Shown here: in pieces, positions 21,576-30,491 of the stretch | Numbering within the stretch: the stretch's first letter is position 1 | How the letters are laid out: every line of letters starts with the position of its first letter | Source of the DNA: Rhodospirillales bacterium 70-18 | GTDB lineage: Bacteria; Pseudomonadota; Alphaproteobacteria; Acetobacterales; Acetobacteraceae | NCBI GenBank assembly: GCA_001899585.1 | Contig: MKWE01000025.1 | Coordinates: forward strand, 1 to 64,000 | Direction: 5' to 3' | Length of the DNA stretch: 64,000 nucleotides | Notes under the pieces: generated by a model | Database searches by the model: none | What the model saw: only the letters and a program-made list of their open reading frames with translations | Told to the model about the DNA's origin: nothing | Position numbers and translations under genes: made by a program

Positions 21576-22385
21576 TCACCGGATACCGGCGCGCATAAAG
21601 CTTTGTACGAACTGGCGCTGGAACAGCAGGAACGCCAGCAGCAGCGGCGCGCTGGTCATCAGCGTGGCCGCGGTGATGATCGACCAGTCGATACCCTGGT
21701 CGGTGGAGGCGAACACCGAGAGGCCCACTGTCAGCGGGCGGGTGGTGACGGAGTTGGTGATCACCAGCGGCCAGAGGAAGTTGTTCCAGTGGTAGCTGAC
21801 GCTGACCAGCCCGTAGGCGATGTAGGTCGGGCGGGCCAGCGGCACGTAGACGCGCCAGATGCGGCGCATCAGTGTGCAGCCTTCCAGCCGGGCGGCGTCG
21901 TCCAGTTCCTGCGGCACCGAGCGGAAGGTCTGGCGCAGCAGGAAGATGCCGAAGGCGGAGCCGAGATAGGGCAGGGCGATGGCCAGGATGGTGTCCACCA
22001 GGCCGAGCTGCGCCATGGTGCGGTAATTGCCCACCAGCAGCACGTCCGGCATCACCATCAGTTGCAGCAGCACCACGCCGAACAGGATGTCCCGCCCCGG
22101 GAACTCCATGCGCGCGAAGGCGAAGGCGGCGGGGGTGCAGAGCAGGAACTGGGCGACCAGGATGATGGTGACCAGGATGGTGGTGTTGAGGAAGTAGCGC
22201 GCGAAGGGGGCGGCCTGCCAGGCGCGGACGAAATTGCCGAGGGTGAGCGGGGCGGTGAGGTCGAAATGGGTGGCGAAATCGGCCGGGTGGAACGCGGTCC
22301 AGGCGGCGTAGAGCAGCGGCGTGACCCACATGATGCCGAGCATCCAGGCGCCGGCGATTTCCAGGGTGCGGGTGGCGAATTTCAT
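21576..22385 (-). CDS. sugar ABC transporter permease (MalG/UgpE-like)
   Basis: The 269-residue inner-membrane permease has six hydrophobic segments and the cytoplasmic EAA loop (DDAARLEGCTLMRRIWRVYVPLARP) that docks on the ATPase. Its order in the operon (last gene, after the UgpA-like permease) and length fit the CUT1 family for sugars, polyols or glycerol phosphate. It is separated from the preceding permease by 151 bp holding a dispersed GC-rich repeat, unusually far for this otherwise tight operon. Transcription ends at stem-loop repeat locus 4. Confidence 0.88.
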   Translation of the reverse strand: MKFATRTLEIAGAWMLGIMWVTPLLYAAWTAFHPADFATHFDLTAPLTLGNFVRAWQAAPFARYFLNTTILVTIILVAQFLLCTPAAFAFARMEFPGRDILFGVVLLQLMVMPDVLLVGNYRTMAQLGLVDTILAIALPYLGSAFGIFLLRQTFRSVPQELDDAARLEGCTLMRRIWRVYVPLARPTYIAYGLVSVSYHWNNFLWPLVITNSVTTRPLTVGLSVFASTDQGIDWSIITAATLMTSAPLLLAFLLFQRQFVQSFMRAGIR

Positions 22386-22419
22386 GCGCGCGGGTTCGAT
22401 GCAGGAAGGTTCACAAAGA

Positions 22420-22473
22420 GACGTAGAGGCGAAGAGGGGGAAGGCCCCATTCCACGCGGGCTTGCTTCGCCTC
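22420..22473. repeat. dispersed GC-rich inverted repeat, copy 1
   Basis: GACGTAGAGGCGAAGAGG is followed downstream by the inverse CTTCGCCTC (GAGGCGAAG at 22426-22434 pairs with 22465-22473). The core AGACGTAGAGGCGA recurs in inverse orientation near 54578. It fills the spacer between the two sugar permeases. Confidence 0.5.
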
Positions 22474-22536
22474 GCCTCACCGCCTCGTCGCGACGGGTGC
22501 CTGCCCTTGCCATCGCCCCGCTCATCGCCACCCCGC

Positions 22537-23415
22537 TCATCGATAATGCACCCGCTTGCCCAGCACGCCGAATTGCAGCCAGGCGAGCAGGCCGAGCAGG
22601 GCCAGCAGGACCACGGTGAGGGTGGCGGCCATGGAGCTGTCCCAGAAGCGGAAGCCGGTTTCGTAGATGTAGTAGAGCAGCAGGGTGGTGGCGTTGTCGG
22701 GGCCGCCGCGGGTCATCACCACCACGTGGTCCACCAGCCGGAAGGCGTTGATGGAGGCGTTGACCAGCACGAACAGCGTGGTGGGCATCAGCAGCGGCAG
22801 GGTGACGCGGCGGAAGAAGTTCCAGCGCGAGGAGCCTTCCAGGTTGGCGGCCTCGGCGAGGTCGGGCGGCATGGCCTGCAGGGCGGCGAGGTAGAAGATC
22901 ATGAAGAACCCCGCCTCCTTCCAGACCGCCACCGCGATCATCGCCGGCAGGGCGGTGGCGGTGTCGCCCAGCCAGTTGTGCCGGCCGAGGCCGAACCAGG
23001 CGGCGATGCTGTCGAACAGCCCATAGTCCGGGGTGAAGAAGAACAGCCAGATATTGGCCACCGCGATCATCGGCAGCATGGTCGGGGTGAAATAGGCCAT
23101 GCGCAGCAGCGGCCGGCCGGGGATGGCGGTGTTGACCGCCAGCGCCATCGCCAGCGCCAGGATCACCGAGGCCGGGATGGTGGCGGCGGCGTAGACGGCG
23201 TTGTTGTGCAACGCCGTCCAGAACACCGGATCGTCCATCAGGGCGGCGTAGTTGTCCAGGCCCACGAAATGGGCCGGCCGGCTGCCGCGCGGGGTGCTGA
23301 ACAGGCTGTCCAGCACCGTCGCCACGGCCGGCCAGTGGGTGAAGGCCACCAGCAGCAGCAGCGCCGGTAGCACCAGCAGCCAGGCCTGGACGGTTTCGCG
23401 CCGCATCGTGGCCAT
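22537..23415 (-). CDS. sugar ABC transporter permease (MalF/UgpA-like)
   Basis: The 292-residue permease has six hydrophobic segments and the EAA motif (PPDLAEAANLEGSSRWNFF). The N-terminus MATMRRETVQAWLLVLPALL is a typical CUT1 start. ATG 23415 overlaps the stop of the preceding binding-protein gene as ATGA, so the two are translationally coupled. The frame upstream of this start is shadow sequence. It partners with the permease at 21576 and the ATPase at 26101. Confidence 0.88.
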   Translation of the reverse strand: MATMRRETVQAWLLVLPALLLLVAFTHWPAVATVLDSLFSTPRGSRPAHFVGLDNYAALMDDPVFWTALHNNAVYAAATIPASVILALAMALAVNTAIPGRPLLRMAYFTPTMLPMIAVANIWLFFFTPDYGLFDSIAAWFGLGRHNWLGDTATALPAMIAVAVWKEAGFFMIFYLAALQAMPPDLAEAANLEGSSRWNFFRRVTLPLLMPTTLFVLVNASINAFRLVDHVVVMTRGGPDNATTLLLYYIYETGFRFWDSSMAATLTVVLLALLGLLAWLQFGVLGKRVHYR

Positions 23416-24716
23416 CAGCCCCGCTTGTAGGGCTTCAGGATGCGGTCGGCCTCGGCCTGGGTGTTCACCATCGCCTGCTGCGGCGTGAGCTTGCCGGACA
23501 GGCAGGCCTGGATGTTGTTGGTGAGCGCCTGGTAGACGCGCTGGTTCTGGAAGGTGGACAGCTCGCCCACCGCCACCGGCAGGAAGCCGCGCGCCACGTC
23601 GGCCGGCGGATAGTGGATGACGTAGTCGCGCAGCGCGGGGGTCTGGTAGGCATCCGGACGGACGGCGATGTAGCCGGTCTGGATCGACCAGTCGGCGGCG
23701 CGGGCCGGCTCGGTGAGGAAGCGGGCGAATTTCAGCGCCGCGGCGCGCTCGGCCGGGCTCGCCTGCTTGAAGAAGTAGATGTTGCCGCCGCCGACCACGG
23801 TGCGCGGGCCGGTCTTGCCGGGCAGGCCGGCGACGCCGAAGGGAAACTTGGCGTTGCTGCGCAGGTTGGTGAGGTTGCCGGTGGTGTGCTGGATGATGGC
23901 GGCGTTGCCCTCCAGGAAGTCCGGCGAGAGCGCCGGCCAGCCGGTGATGCCCTCCGGCGTGGCGTGGTGGACGCTGGCGAGGCCGCGCCAGTAGGCCATG
24001 CCCTCGATCGCCTTGGGGTCGTTGAAATAGGTTTCGGTGCCGGCCTGGTTCATCAGCACGTGGCCGGCCTGGTTGGCGATGGCGCCGAAGGTCCATTGCG
24101 CGTTGCCGACATCGGACGCCATCTTGACGCCCCAGCGGGTGACGCGGCCGGAGGCGTCGCGCTTGGTGAGCTTTTCGGCGGCGGCGCCGAGTTCCGCCCA
24201 GGTGAGGGGGAATTTCTCCGGGTCCAGCCCGGCCTCGGTGAAGGCGGTCTTGTTGTAGTACATGATCGCGGTGGAGCGCTGGAACGGCACCGACCAGGTC
24301 TTGCCGTCCACCACGCTGTTGGCCAGGAAGGCGGGGTAGAAGCCGCCGAGCCAGGCCTTGCCGTCGCCCTCGAGCCCGCCGATCTCGTCCAGGCTGGCCA
24401 GGATGTCGAGGTCCTGCAGGCTGTGCATCTCGGCGGCCAGCAGCACGGCCAGTTGCGGGCCGCTGCCGCCCTTGATGGCGGTGACGGCCTTGGTGAGCGT
24501 CTCGCCGTAGTTGCCGGCGTAGACGGGGGTGACCTCGATGCCGGTTTCGGCATGGAAGGCCTTGCAGTAGCCGTCGATGATGGCCGGGATCGGGCCGCCG
24601 ACGGCGATCGGGTAGTAGAAGCTGAGCTTCATCGCCTGCGCCCGCGCGATGGCGGGGGCGGCGAGGGTGGCGGCGCTGGCGGCGGTCGCGGCCAGCAGAG
24701 TGCGGCGGCGGATCAT
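23415..24716 (-). CDS. extracellular sugar-binding protein (ABC), copy 1
   Basis: This 433-residue periplasmic binding protein has a signal peptide with a twin-arginine-like start (MIRRRTLLAATAASAATLAA, cleavage near ARAQA). The mature part begins KLSFYYPIAVGGPIPAIIDGY, and DPEKFPLTWAELGAAAEKL matches UgpB-type proteins. A clear AGGAGA site precedes ATG 24716. It is clearly paralogous to the next gene upstream (shared PVAVGGPI, VYAGSY/VYAGNY, RSTIVMYYNKAAF-type blocks), so one operon encodes two receptors for one membrane complex. Confidence 0.88.
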   Translation of the reverse strand: MIRRRTLLAATAASAATLAAPAIARAQAMKLSFYYPIAVGGPIPAIIDGYCKAFHAETGIEVTPVYAGNYGETLTKAVTAIKGGSGPQLAVLLAAEMHSLQDLDILASLDEIGGLEGDGKAWLGGFYPAFLANSVVDGKTWSVPFQRSTAIMYYNKTAFTEAGLDPEKFPLTWAELGAAAEKLTKRDASGRVTRWGVKMASDVGNAQWTFGAIANQAGHVLMNQAGTETYFNDPKAIEGMAYWRGLASVHHATPEGITGWPALSPDFLEGNAAIIQHTTGNLTNLRSNAKFPFGVAGLPGKTGPRTVVGGGNIYFFKQASPAERAAALKFARFLTEPARAADWSIQTGYIAVRPDAYQTPALRDYVIHYPPADVARGFLPVAVGELSTFQNQRVYQALTNNIQACLSGKLTPQQAMVNTQAEADRILKPYKRG

Positions 24717-24755
24717 CGCGTGTCTCCTGTGATGGGGGTCAGCGGGTGATGAGGG

Positions 24756-26078
24756 TCAGCGGGCGTAGGGGCGCAGCAGGCGGGTGGCGTTGGCCTGGGC
24801 GGCGTCGAGCGCCGCTTTCGGGGCCTTGCGGCCGGTCAGCACCGCCTGCAGCTCGTCGTTCAGCGCCTGGGTGACGCGCTGGTTGTCGTGGGTGGACAGT
24901 TCCGGCACGGCGAATTCAAGCTGGTCGCGGGCGACGGCGGCGGCGGGGAAGCCGGCGAGGTAGGCCTTCATGGCGGGGGTCTGCCAGGCGGCCGGGCTGG
25001 TGGCGACGTAGCCGGTGTCGATGCCCCATTGCGCGGCCCGCTCGGGCGAGGTGATCCATTTCAGGAAGGTCAGGCTGGCGGCCTGCTGCGCCGGGCTGGC
25101 GCTTTTGAACAGGTGGAAGTTGCCGCCGCCGGTGGGGCTGCCGCGGCGCTTCTGGGCGGGCAGCATGGCGACGCCGAAGGGGAACTTGGCGTTGGCGCGG
25201 ATGTTGGAGAGGTTGCCGGTGGTGGTCCAGATCATCGCCACCTTGCCCTCCAGGAAGTCGCGGGGCGTGGTGCCCCAGTCGACCACACCGGGGGGATGGA
25301 CCTTCTGCTTGGTGGCCAGGTCGAGCCAGTATTGCAGCGCCTCCACGGCGCCGGGATCGTTGTAGTTGACCTTGGTGCCGTTGGCGTTGGCAAGCTCCGC
25401 CCCGGCCTCGATGGCGAGCGCCTGGAACAGCCAATAGGGGAAGCCGCTGGCCGGGATCTGGATGCCCCAGCGGGTGGTGCGGTCGCCCTCGCGGCGGGTG
25501 AGCTTCTCGGCGAAGGCGGTGTTCTCGGCCCAGGTGGCGGGGGCCTTCTCGGGGTCGAGCCCGGAGTCCTGGAAGGCGGCCTTGTTGTAGTACATGACGA
25601 TGGTGGAGCGCTGGAACGGGATGCCCCAGGTGTGGCCGTCGATCTGCCCGTTGCGCATGAAGGCCGGGTAGAAGCCGGCGAGCCAGGCCTTGTCCTCGGC
25701 GGTGGTGGCGAGCTGGTCGAAGGGCAGGATCAGCTCGTCGTCGATCAGGGAATAGGCGTCCACCGAGAGCAGCACGGCGAGCTGCGGGCCGCGGCCGGCC
25801 TTGCTGGCGGTGACCGCCTTGGTGAGCGTATCGACGTAGCTGCCGGCGTAGACCGGGGTCACCTTGATGTCGGGATGCGCCTTCATGAAGTCGGCGGCAT
25901 AGCCATCGATGATCTTGGTGATCGGGCCGCCGACGGCGACGGGGAAGTAGAACTCGATCTCGACCTTGGACTGGGCGATGGCCGGTGCGGTCAAGAGGGG
26001 TGCGGCCAGGATGGGGGCGGCGCCGGCGAGCGCGGCGGCGCCGGTCAGCAGGGCGCGGCGGCTGGTGGGGGCGGGCAT
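24756..26078 (-). CDS. extracellular sugar-binding protein (ABC), copy 2
   Basis: The 440-residue periplasmic receptor is paralogous to its neighbour. A signal peptide (MPAPTSRRALLTGAAAL... TAPAIAQS) has a twin-arginine-like pattern, and the mature protein starts KVEIEFYFPVAVGGPITKI. ATG 26078 follows CAGGAGCC at good distance; an earlier ATG at 26099 lacks a site. It lies 39 bp upstream of copy 1 and 22 bp after the ATPase gene. Differences from copy 1 in the mid-region (ATKQKVHPPGVVDWG) suggest a different or broader ligand range. Confidence 0.88.
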   Translation of the reverse strand: MPAPTSRRALLTGAAALAGAAPILAAPLLTAPAIAQSKVEIEFYFPVAVGGPITKIIDGYAADFMKAHPDIKVTPVYAGSYVDTLTKAVTASKAGRGPQLAVLLSVDAYSLIDDELILPFDQLATTAEDKAWLAGFYPAFMRNGQIDGHTWGIPFQRSTIVMYYNKAAFQDSGLDPEKAPATWAENTAFAEKLTRREGDRTTRWGIQIPASGFPYWLFQALAIEAGAELANANGTKVNYNDPGAVEALQYWLDLATKQKVHPPGVVDWGTTPRDFLEGKVAMIWTTTGNLSNIRANAKFPFGVAMLPAQKRRGSPTGGGNFHLFKSASPAQQAASLTFLKWITSPERAAQWGIDTGYVATSPAAWQTPAMKAYLAGFPAAAVARDQLEFAVPELSTHDNQRVTQALNDELQAVLTGRKAPKAALDAAQANATRLLRPYAR

Positions 26079-26100
26079 GGGCGGCTCCTGTGCGGTCATG

Positions 26101-27201
26101 TCAGGCGATGCGGCGGGCGGTGTCGGCGTCGAAGAAATGCAGGTCGGCCGGGTCGGCGGCGAGGTGGACGGGCGCGCCGTCGGGCAGCGCGACCTGGCCG
26201 GGCAGGCGGGCGAGCAGGCGGGCCTCGCCGGCGGCGCAGGCCAGCACGGTGTCGGCGCCGAGGTATTCGCCGTGCGTCACGCGGGCGGCGATGCCGGAAT
26301 CGGCCAGGCGCAGCAGCTCCGGGCGGATGCCGGCGAGCAGGCGGGCCGGGCCGCCGGGCTTGTGCAGCACCGGGCCGCTGGTGCCCTGGATCACCCAGCC
26401 CTCGGGCCGGCGTTCCAGCGGCAGCAGGTTCATCGGCGGCGTGCCGATGAAGCCGGCGGCGAAGGGGGTGGCGGGGCGGGCGTAGATCTCGGCCGGCGGG
26501 GCGTCCTGCTCGATATGGCCGTCGCGCAGCAGCACCACCTGATCGGCCATGCCCATCGCCTCGGTCTGGTCGTGGGTGACGTAGAGCATGGTGATGCCGA
26601 GGCGGCGCTGGAGGGAGAGGATCTCGCGGCGCATGTCGGCGCGGAGCTGGGCGTCGAGATTGGAGAGCGGCTCGTCCATCAGGCAGACCGGGGCCTCGGC
26701 GACGATGGCGCGGCCGAGGGCGACACGCTGCTGCTGGCCGCCGGAGAGCTGCGAGGGGCGGCGGGCGAGCAGGTGGCCGATGCCGAGGATATCCACCGCG
26801 CGGTCCAGCCGGCGGGCGCGGTCGGGCGCGGGGACGGCGCGGGCCTTGAGGCCGAAGAGGATGTTCTCGGCCACGCTCAGATGCGGGAACAGGGCGTAGG
26901 ACTGGAACACCATGGCCACGCCGCGGGCGGCCGGCGGCAGGTGCGTCACATCGCGCCCGCCGATCTCGATCCGTCCGGCGGTGGCGTGGTCGAGTCCGGC
27001 GACGATGCGCAGGCAGGTGGTCTTGCCGCAGCCGGAGGGGCCGAGCAGCACGCAGAAGCTGCCGGCGCGCACGTGCAGGGACACGCTGTCGAGCGCACGG
27101 ATGGCGCCCCAATGGCGGGAGACGCCGGTCAGCCGGATTTCGGCGCCGTGCGTGGCGAGGTCGGAGGCGGCGGAGACCGCGCCGGGGACAAATGTCATCA
27201 T
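26101..27201 (-). CDS. sugar ABC transporter ATPase (UgpC/MalK-like)
   Basis: This 366-residue ATPase opens the operon. Walker A is GPSGCGKTT, the Q-loop is VFQSYALFPHLSV, the signature is LSGGQQQRVALGRA, Walker B is CLMDEPLSNLD, and the H-loop is YVTHDQTEAM. A C-terminal OB-type domain (about 245-366, PMNLLPLE..., ending with HFFDADTARRIA) marks it as a CUT1 ATPase with a regulatory domain. The start is the double ATG at 27201/27198. It is divergent from coaE across 124 bp. Confidence 0.9.
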   Translation of the reverse strand: MMTFVPGAVSAASDLATHGAEIRLTGVSRHWGAIRALDSVSLHVRAGSFCVLLGPSGCGKTTCLRIVAGLDHATAGRIEIGGRDVTHLPPAARGVAMVFQSYALFPHLSVAENILFGLKARAVPAPDRARRLDRAVDILGIGHLLARRPSQLSGGQQQRVALGRAIVAEAPVCLMDEPLSNLDAQLRADMRREILSLQRRLGITMLYVTHDQTEAMGMADQVVLLRDGHIEQDAPPAEIYARPATPFAAGFIGTPPMNLLPLERRPEGWVIQGTSGPVLHKPGGPARLLAGIRPELLRLADSGIAARVTHGEYLGADTVLACAAGEARLLARLPGQVALPDGAPVHLAADPADLHFFDADTARRIA

Positions 27202-27288
27202 GGAACGGCGCCCATCTACAGGCAGCCGCGCCGGGAAGCATGTGACACTTCCATGGCTCCTCCCCTCGGGTTGCATTGCCGCACCCGC

Positions 27289-27306
27289 TTGTGTTGATTG
27301 ACACAA
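27289..27306. promoter_or_regulatory. 18-bp palindrome between the sugar ABC operon and coaE
   Basis: TTGTGT-TGATTG-ACACAA is a perfect 6-6-6 inverted repeat in the divergent spacer and contains a TTGACA hexamer at 27298. It could be an operator for the ABC operon or part of a coaE promoter. No well-placed -10 element is seen for coaE. Confidence 0.3.
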
Positions 27307-27325
27307 TGGCACGGGGTTGCGCGGC

Positions 27326-27913
27326 ATGAAAGTGATCGGTCTCACCGGCGGGATCGGCATGGGCAAGTCCACCGCGTCGGCCGCCTTTCGCCGCGCCCAC
27401 ATCCCGGTGTTCGATGCCGACGCGGTGGTGCATCAATTGCAGGCGCCCAACGGGCGGGCGTTGCGGGCGATCGGCGCCGCCTTCCCGGGCACCGTGGCGG
27501 ACAGCCGGCTGGACCGCGCCGCCCTGCGCACCGCCGTGATGGGGCGGCCGGAGGCGTTCGCCAGGCTGGAGCGCATCATCCATCCCATGGTGCGGGCCGA
27601 GGAGCGCCGCTTCCTCGCCCGCGCCCGCGCCGCCCGGGCGCGCGCCGCGGTGCTGGACATCCCGCTGCTGCTGGAGACCGGCGGGCAGAAGCGGGTGGAC
27701 ATGGTGGTGGTGGTCAGCGCGCCGGCTGCCGTGCAGATACATCGCGTGCGCCGGCGCGGGCACATGAACGCGGCGCAGATCGCCGCCGTGATCGCCCGCC
27801 AGATGCCCGATCGCGCCAAGCGCCGCCACGCCGATGTGGTAATCCATACCGGCCTTTCGCGTTTCCACGCCCTGCGCGCCCTGCGCCGCCTGATCCAGGA
27901 CCTCCGCCGATGA
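27326..27913 (+). CDS. coaE: dephospho-CoA kinase
   Basis: The 195-residue enzyme phosphorylates the 3'-hydroxyl of dephospho-CoA, the last step of CoA synthesis. The P-loop is GGIGMGKST near residues 8-16. The conserved DADAVVHQL and IDIPLLLETG-type (VLDIPLLLETGG) motifs are present, and the C-terminal HTGLSRFHALRALR region is normal. ATG 27326 gives the canonical MKVIGLTGGIG start; an upstream TTG is less likely. It overlaps dnaQ by 4 bp (ATGA), a linkage common in alphaproteobacteria. Confidence 0.95.
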   Translation: MKVIGLTGGIGMGKSTASAAFRRAHIPVFDADAVVHQLQAPNGRALRAIGAAFPGTVADSRLDRAALRTAVMGRPEAFARLERIIHPMVRAEERRFLARARAARARAAVLDIPLLLETGGQKRVDMVVVVSAPAAVQIHRVRRRGHMNAAQIAAVIARQMPDRAKRRHADVVIHTGLSRFHALRALRRLIQDLRR

Positions 27914-28590
27914 CCCGCGCCGTGCTGTTCGACACCGAGACCACCGGGCTGGACCCGCTGACCGGGGACCGGGTGATCGAGTTCGCCGCCATCGAGCTGG
28001 AGGGCGACCTGCCGACCAGCCGCACCTTCCATCGCCTGATCCATCCGCAGCGCGACATCCCCGAGGAGGCGACGCGCATCCACGGCATCACGCTGGAGCG
28101 CCTGCGCGACGCGCCGCGCTTCGAGGAGGTGGCCGACGATATCCTGGCATTCCTGGGCGACGACCCGCTGATCGCCCACAACGCGCCGTTCGACTTCGGC
28201 TTCATGAACGCCGAGCTCGCCCGCATGCGCCTGCCGGCGCTGGACCGGGCGCGCATGGTGGACACGCTGGTACTGGCCAAGGCCCGCTTTCCGGGGATGC
28301 CGAACAGCCTGGACGCGCTGTGCCGGCGCTTCGGCATCGACCTGTCCGAGCGCACCAGCCACAACGCGCTGCTGGACTGCCGGCTGCTGGCCGAGGTCTA
28401 CGTGGAACTCACCGGCGGGCGGCAGCGCGGGCTGGGGCTGGCCGACGAGGACGGGCAGGGGGCGATGCCGGTGGCGACCTACCAGGCCACCGGCCCGCGC
28501 ACGCCGCGGCTGGTGGCGCCGACCGAGGACGAACTGGCGGCGCACGAGGCGTTCGTCGGGCGGTTGAAGGAGGCGGTTTGGAAGCAGTAG
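27910..28590 (+). CDS. dnaQ: DNA polymerase III epsilon subunit (proofreading exonuclease)
   Basis: The 226-residue 3'-5' exonuclease of the DEDDh class removes misincorporated bases in the replicase core. Exo I is FDTETTGLDP near residue 7, Exo II is HNAPFDFGFMN, and Exo III is HNALLDCRLLAEVY. It lacks domains beyond the nuclease and a short C-terminal alpha-binding tail (about 180-226, ending RLKEAVWKQ). The start overlaps the coaE stop as ATGA. It ends at stem-loop repeat locus 5, convergent with pckA. Confidence 0.95.
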   Translation: MTRAVLFDTETTGLDPLTGDRVIEFAAIELEGDLPTSRTFHRLIHPQRDIPEEATRIHGITLERLRDAPRFEEVADDILAFLGDDPLIAHNAPFDFGFMNAELARMRLPALDRARMVDTLVLAKARFPGMPNSLDALCRRFGIDLSERTSHNALLDCRLLAEVYVELTGGRQRGLGLADEDGQGAMPVATYQATGPRTPRLVAPTEDELAAHEAFVGRLKEAVWKQ

Positions 28591-28592
28591 GT

Positions 28593-28713
28593 CTTCTTTT
28601 TGTGAACAAAAAGAAGCAAAAAAACTTTATTCGTTGATCGGGGGGAGGCGCGCCTTGCCTCCCCCGATCACCAAACGGATAGAGTTTTTTGGTTCTTTTT
28701 TTTAAAAAAGAAC
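28593..28713. repeat. paired stem-loop repeat, locus 5 (three nested hairpins)
   Basis: This is the fullest copy. It contains stem CTTCTTTTTGT-GA-ACAAAAAGAAG (28593-28616), the tail CAAAAAAACTTTATTCG, a central GC-rich hairpin TGATCGGGGGGAGGC / GCCTCCCCCGATCA (28635-28670, one bulged G), the inverse tail, and stem GTTCTTTTTTTT / AAAAAAGAAC (28692-28713). It separates the convergent dnaQ and pckA genes and is ideally placed as a two-way terminator. Confidence 0.88.
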
Positions 28714-28722
28714 GTCTGTCTT

Positions 28723-30342
28723 TCACGCTGCCTTCAACGCCACGGCCCGAACATCCTCGCCGACATGGTGCGCGAACGGCTCGAAATTCTTCTCGAACCG
28801 GGCCAGCAGCTCGCGCGCGGTGGCGTCGTAGGCGGCCTTGTCGGCCCAGGCGGCGCGCGGGTCCAGCACGGTCGCCGGCACGCCAGGCACGGAATCGGGG
28901 ATCATCAGGCCGAAGAACGGGTCGCGGTGGTAGCTGGCGTGGACCAGCGTGCCGTCCAGCGCCGCGCGCAGCAGGGCGCGGGTGTGGCGGATGGCCATGC
29001 GGCTGCCGACGCCGTATTTGCCGCCGCTCCAGCCGGTGTTGACCAGCCAGCATTCGGCGCCGTGCTGGGCGATTAGGTCGGCCAGCATGCGACCGTAGAC
29101 TTCCGGGCGGCGCGGCAGGAAGGGGGCGCCGAAACAGGCGCTGAAGGTGGCCTGTGGCTCGCTGCCGGCGTCCTTCTCGGTGCCGGCGACGACGGCGGTA
29201 TAGCCGGACAGGAAATGGTACATCGCCTGCGCGGGCGTCAGCCGGGCGATCGGCGGCAGCACGCCGAAGGCGTCGGCGGCCAGCATCACCACATGCTTCG
29301 GCTGCCCGCCGCGCCCGGCCGGGGTGGCGTTGGGGATGAACTCCACCGGGTAGCAACTGCGGGTGTTCTCGGTCAGGCGCTGGTCGGCCAGGTCCAGCCG
29401 GCCGTGGCGGTTGGCCACCACGTTCTCCAGCACCGCGCCGAAGCGGTGGGTGGCGGCCCAGATCTCGGGCTCCGCCTCCCGGCTCAGGTTGATCACCTTG
29501 GCGTAGCACCCGCCCTCGACATTGAAAACGCCGTCCGGCCCCCAACCATGCTCGTCGTCGCCGATCAGCGTGCGGGCGGGGTCGGAGGAGAGGGTGGTCT
29601 TGCCGGTGCCGGACAGGCCGAAGAACAGCGCCACGTCGCCGTCGGGGCCGATATTGGCGCTGCAATGCATCGGCAGCACGCCCTGCGGCGGCAGCAGCCA
29701 GTTCATCACCGTGAAGATGGATTTCTTGATCTCGCCGGCATACTCGGTGCCGGCGATCACGATCAGCCTCTGCGCGAAGCTCAGCGCGATGGCGGTGCTG
29801 GTGCGCACGCCGTCCAGCGCCGGGTCGGCATGGAAATGCGGGGCGTGCAGGATGACGTAGTCGGGGACGAAATCGGCCAGTTCCGCCTCGGGCGGGCGGA
29901 TGAACATGTTGCGGGCGAACTGGGCCGACCAGGCCTGGGTGGTGACCAGGCGCACGCGGATGCGCCGGGCGGGGTCGGCGCCGGCGTACAGATCCTGGGT
30001 GAACAACTCCTGGCCTTGGAGGTAGGCGCGCACGCGGGCGGCCAGCAGGGCGAATTTCTCGGGCGAGAGGGTCTTGTTGACCTTGCCCCACCAGACGTCG
30101 GCGGTGCTGTCCGGCTCGTCGACCACGAACTTGTCCTGCGCGGAGCGGCCGGTGTGCACGCCGGTGCGCACCATCAGCGCGCCATCCTCGGACAGCGTGC
30201 CTTCGTTGCGTTGCAGCGCGAGCGCGGTCAGCGCGGGGGCGGTGAGGTTGGCGTGCACGGGGTGGCCGGCGCGCACGCCGGTGCCGTCCAGCGGCCTGGC
30301 GTGGATGGCGCGATGGGTCGATGCGGCAGGCTCGGTGTTCAT
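28723..30342 (-). CDS. pckA: phosphoenolpyruvate carboxykinase (ATP)
   Basis: This 539-residue enzyme converts oxaloacetate and ATP to PEP and CO2, the entry to gluconeogenesis. The kinase-1a loop is GLSGTGKT (242-249), kinase-2 is LIGDDEHGW, and the substrate-binding RTGVHTGRSAQDKF segment (59-72) is intact; the length fits the ATP-dependent family. It faces the ChvI/ChvG genes across the HugZ-like gene. In rhizobia and Agrobacterium pckA is likewise next to chvI-chvG, and it is a known ChvI-linked locus. Confidence 0.95.
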   Translation of the reverse strand: MNTEPAASTHRAIHARPLDGTGVRAGHPVHANLTAPALTALALQRNEGTLSEDGALMVRTGVHTGRSAQDKFVVDEPDSTADVWWGKVNKTLSPEKFALLAARVRAYLQGQELFTQDLYAGADPARRIRVRLVTTQAWSAQFARNMFIRPPEAELADFVPDYVILHAPHFHADPALDGVRTSTAIALSFAQRLIVIAGTEYAGEIKKSIFTVMNWLLPPQGVLPMHCSANIGPDGDVALFFGLSGTGKTTLSSDPARTLIGDDEHGWGPDGVFNVEGGCYAKVINLSREAEPEIWAATHRFGAVLENVVANRHGRLDLADQRLTENTRSCYPVEFIPNATPAGRGGQPKHVVMLAADAFGVLPPIARLTPAQAMYHFLSGYTAVVAGTEKDAGSEPQATFSACFGAPFLPRRPEVYGRMLADLIAQHGAECWLVNTGWSGGKYGVGSRMAIRHTRALLRAALDGTLVHASYHRDPFFGLMIPDSVPGVPATVLDPRAAWADKAAYDATARELLARFEKNFEPFAHHVGEDVRAVALKAA

Positions 30343-30491
30343 GGATCGTGGTCCCCCGGCTGGTCTTGGCGTGCCGGGTCGGTGCCACGGCTTTCGCGGC
30401 TCTATGGGGGTCGTTCCGGAAGGTCAACCCATGATATCGCGACCAGCGGGCCACCCGCCAAGGCGTGAACGCCAGCGGACGGCGTGGGTGG

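Noticed and set aside
27298-27325. Perfect TTGACA hexamer as a -35 for coaE
   Set aside because: No acceptable -10 element follows at 16-18 bp, and the hexamer lies inside an inverted repeat that better explains it.
27298-27909. Upstream extension of the dnaQ frame through coaE
   Set aside because: The extension is an out-of-frame reading of coaE with low-complexity content; the exonuclease motif begins right after ATG 27910.
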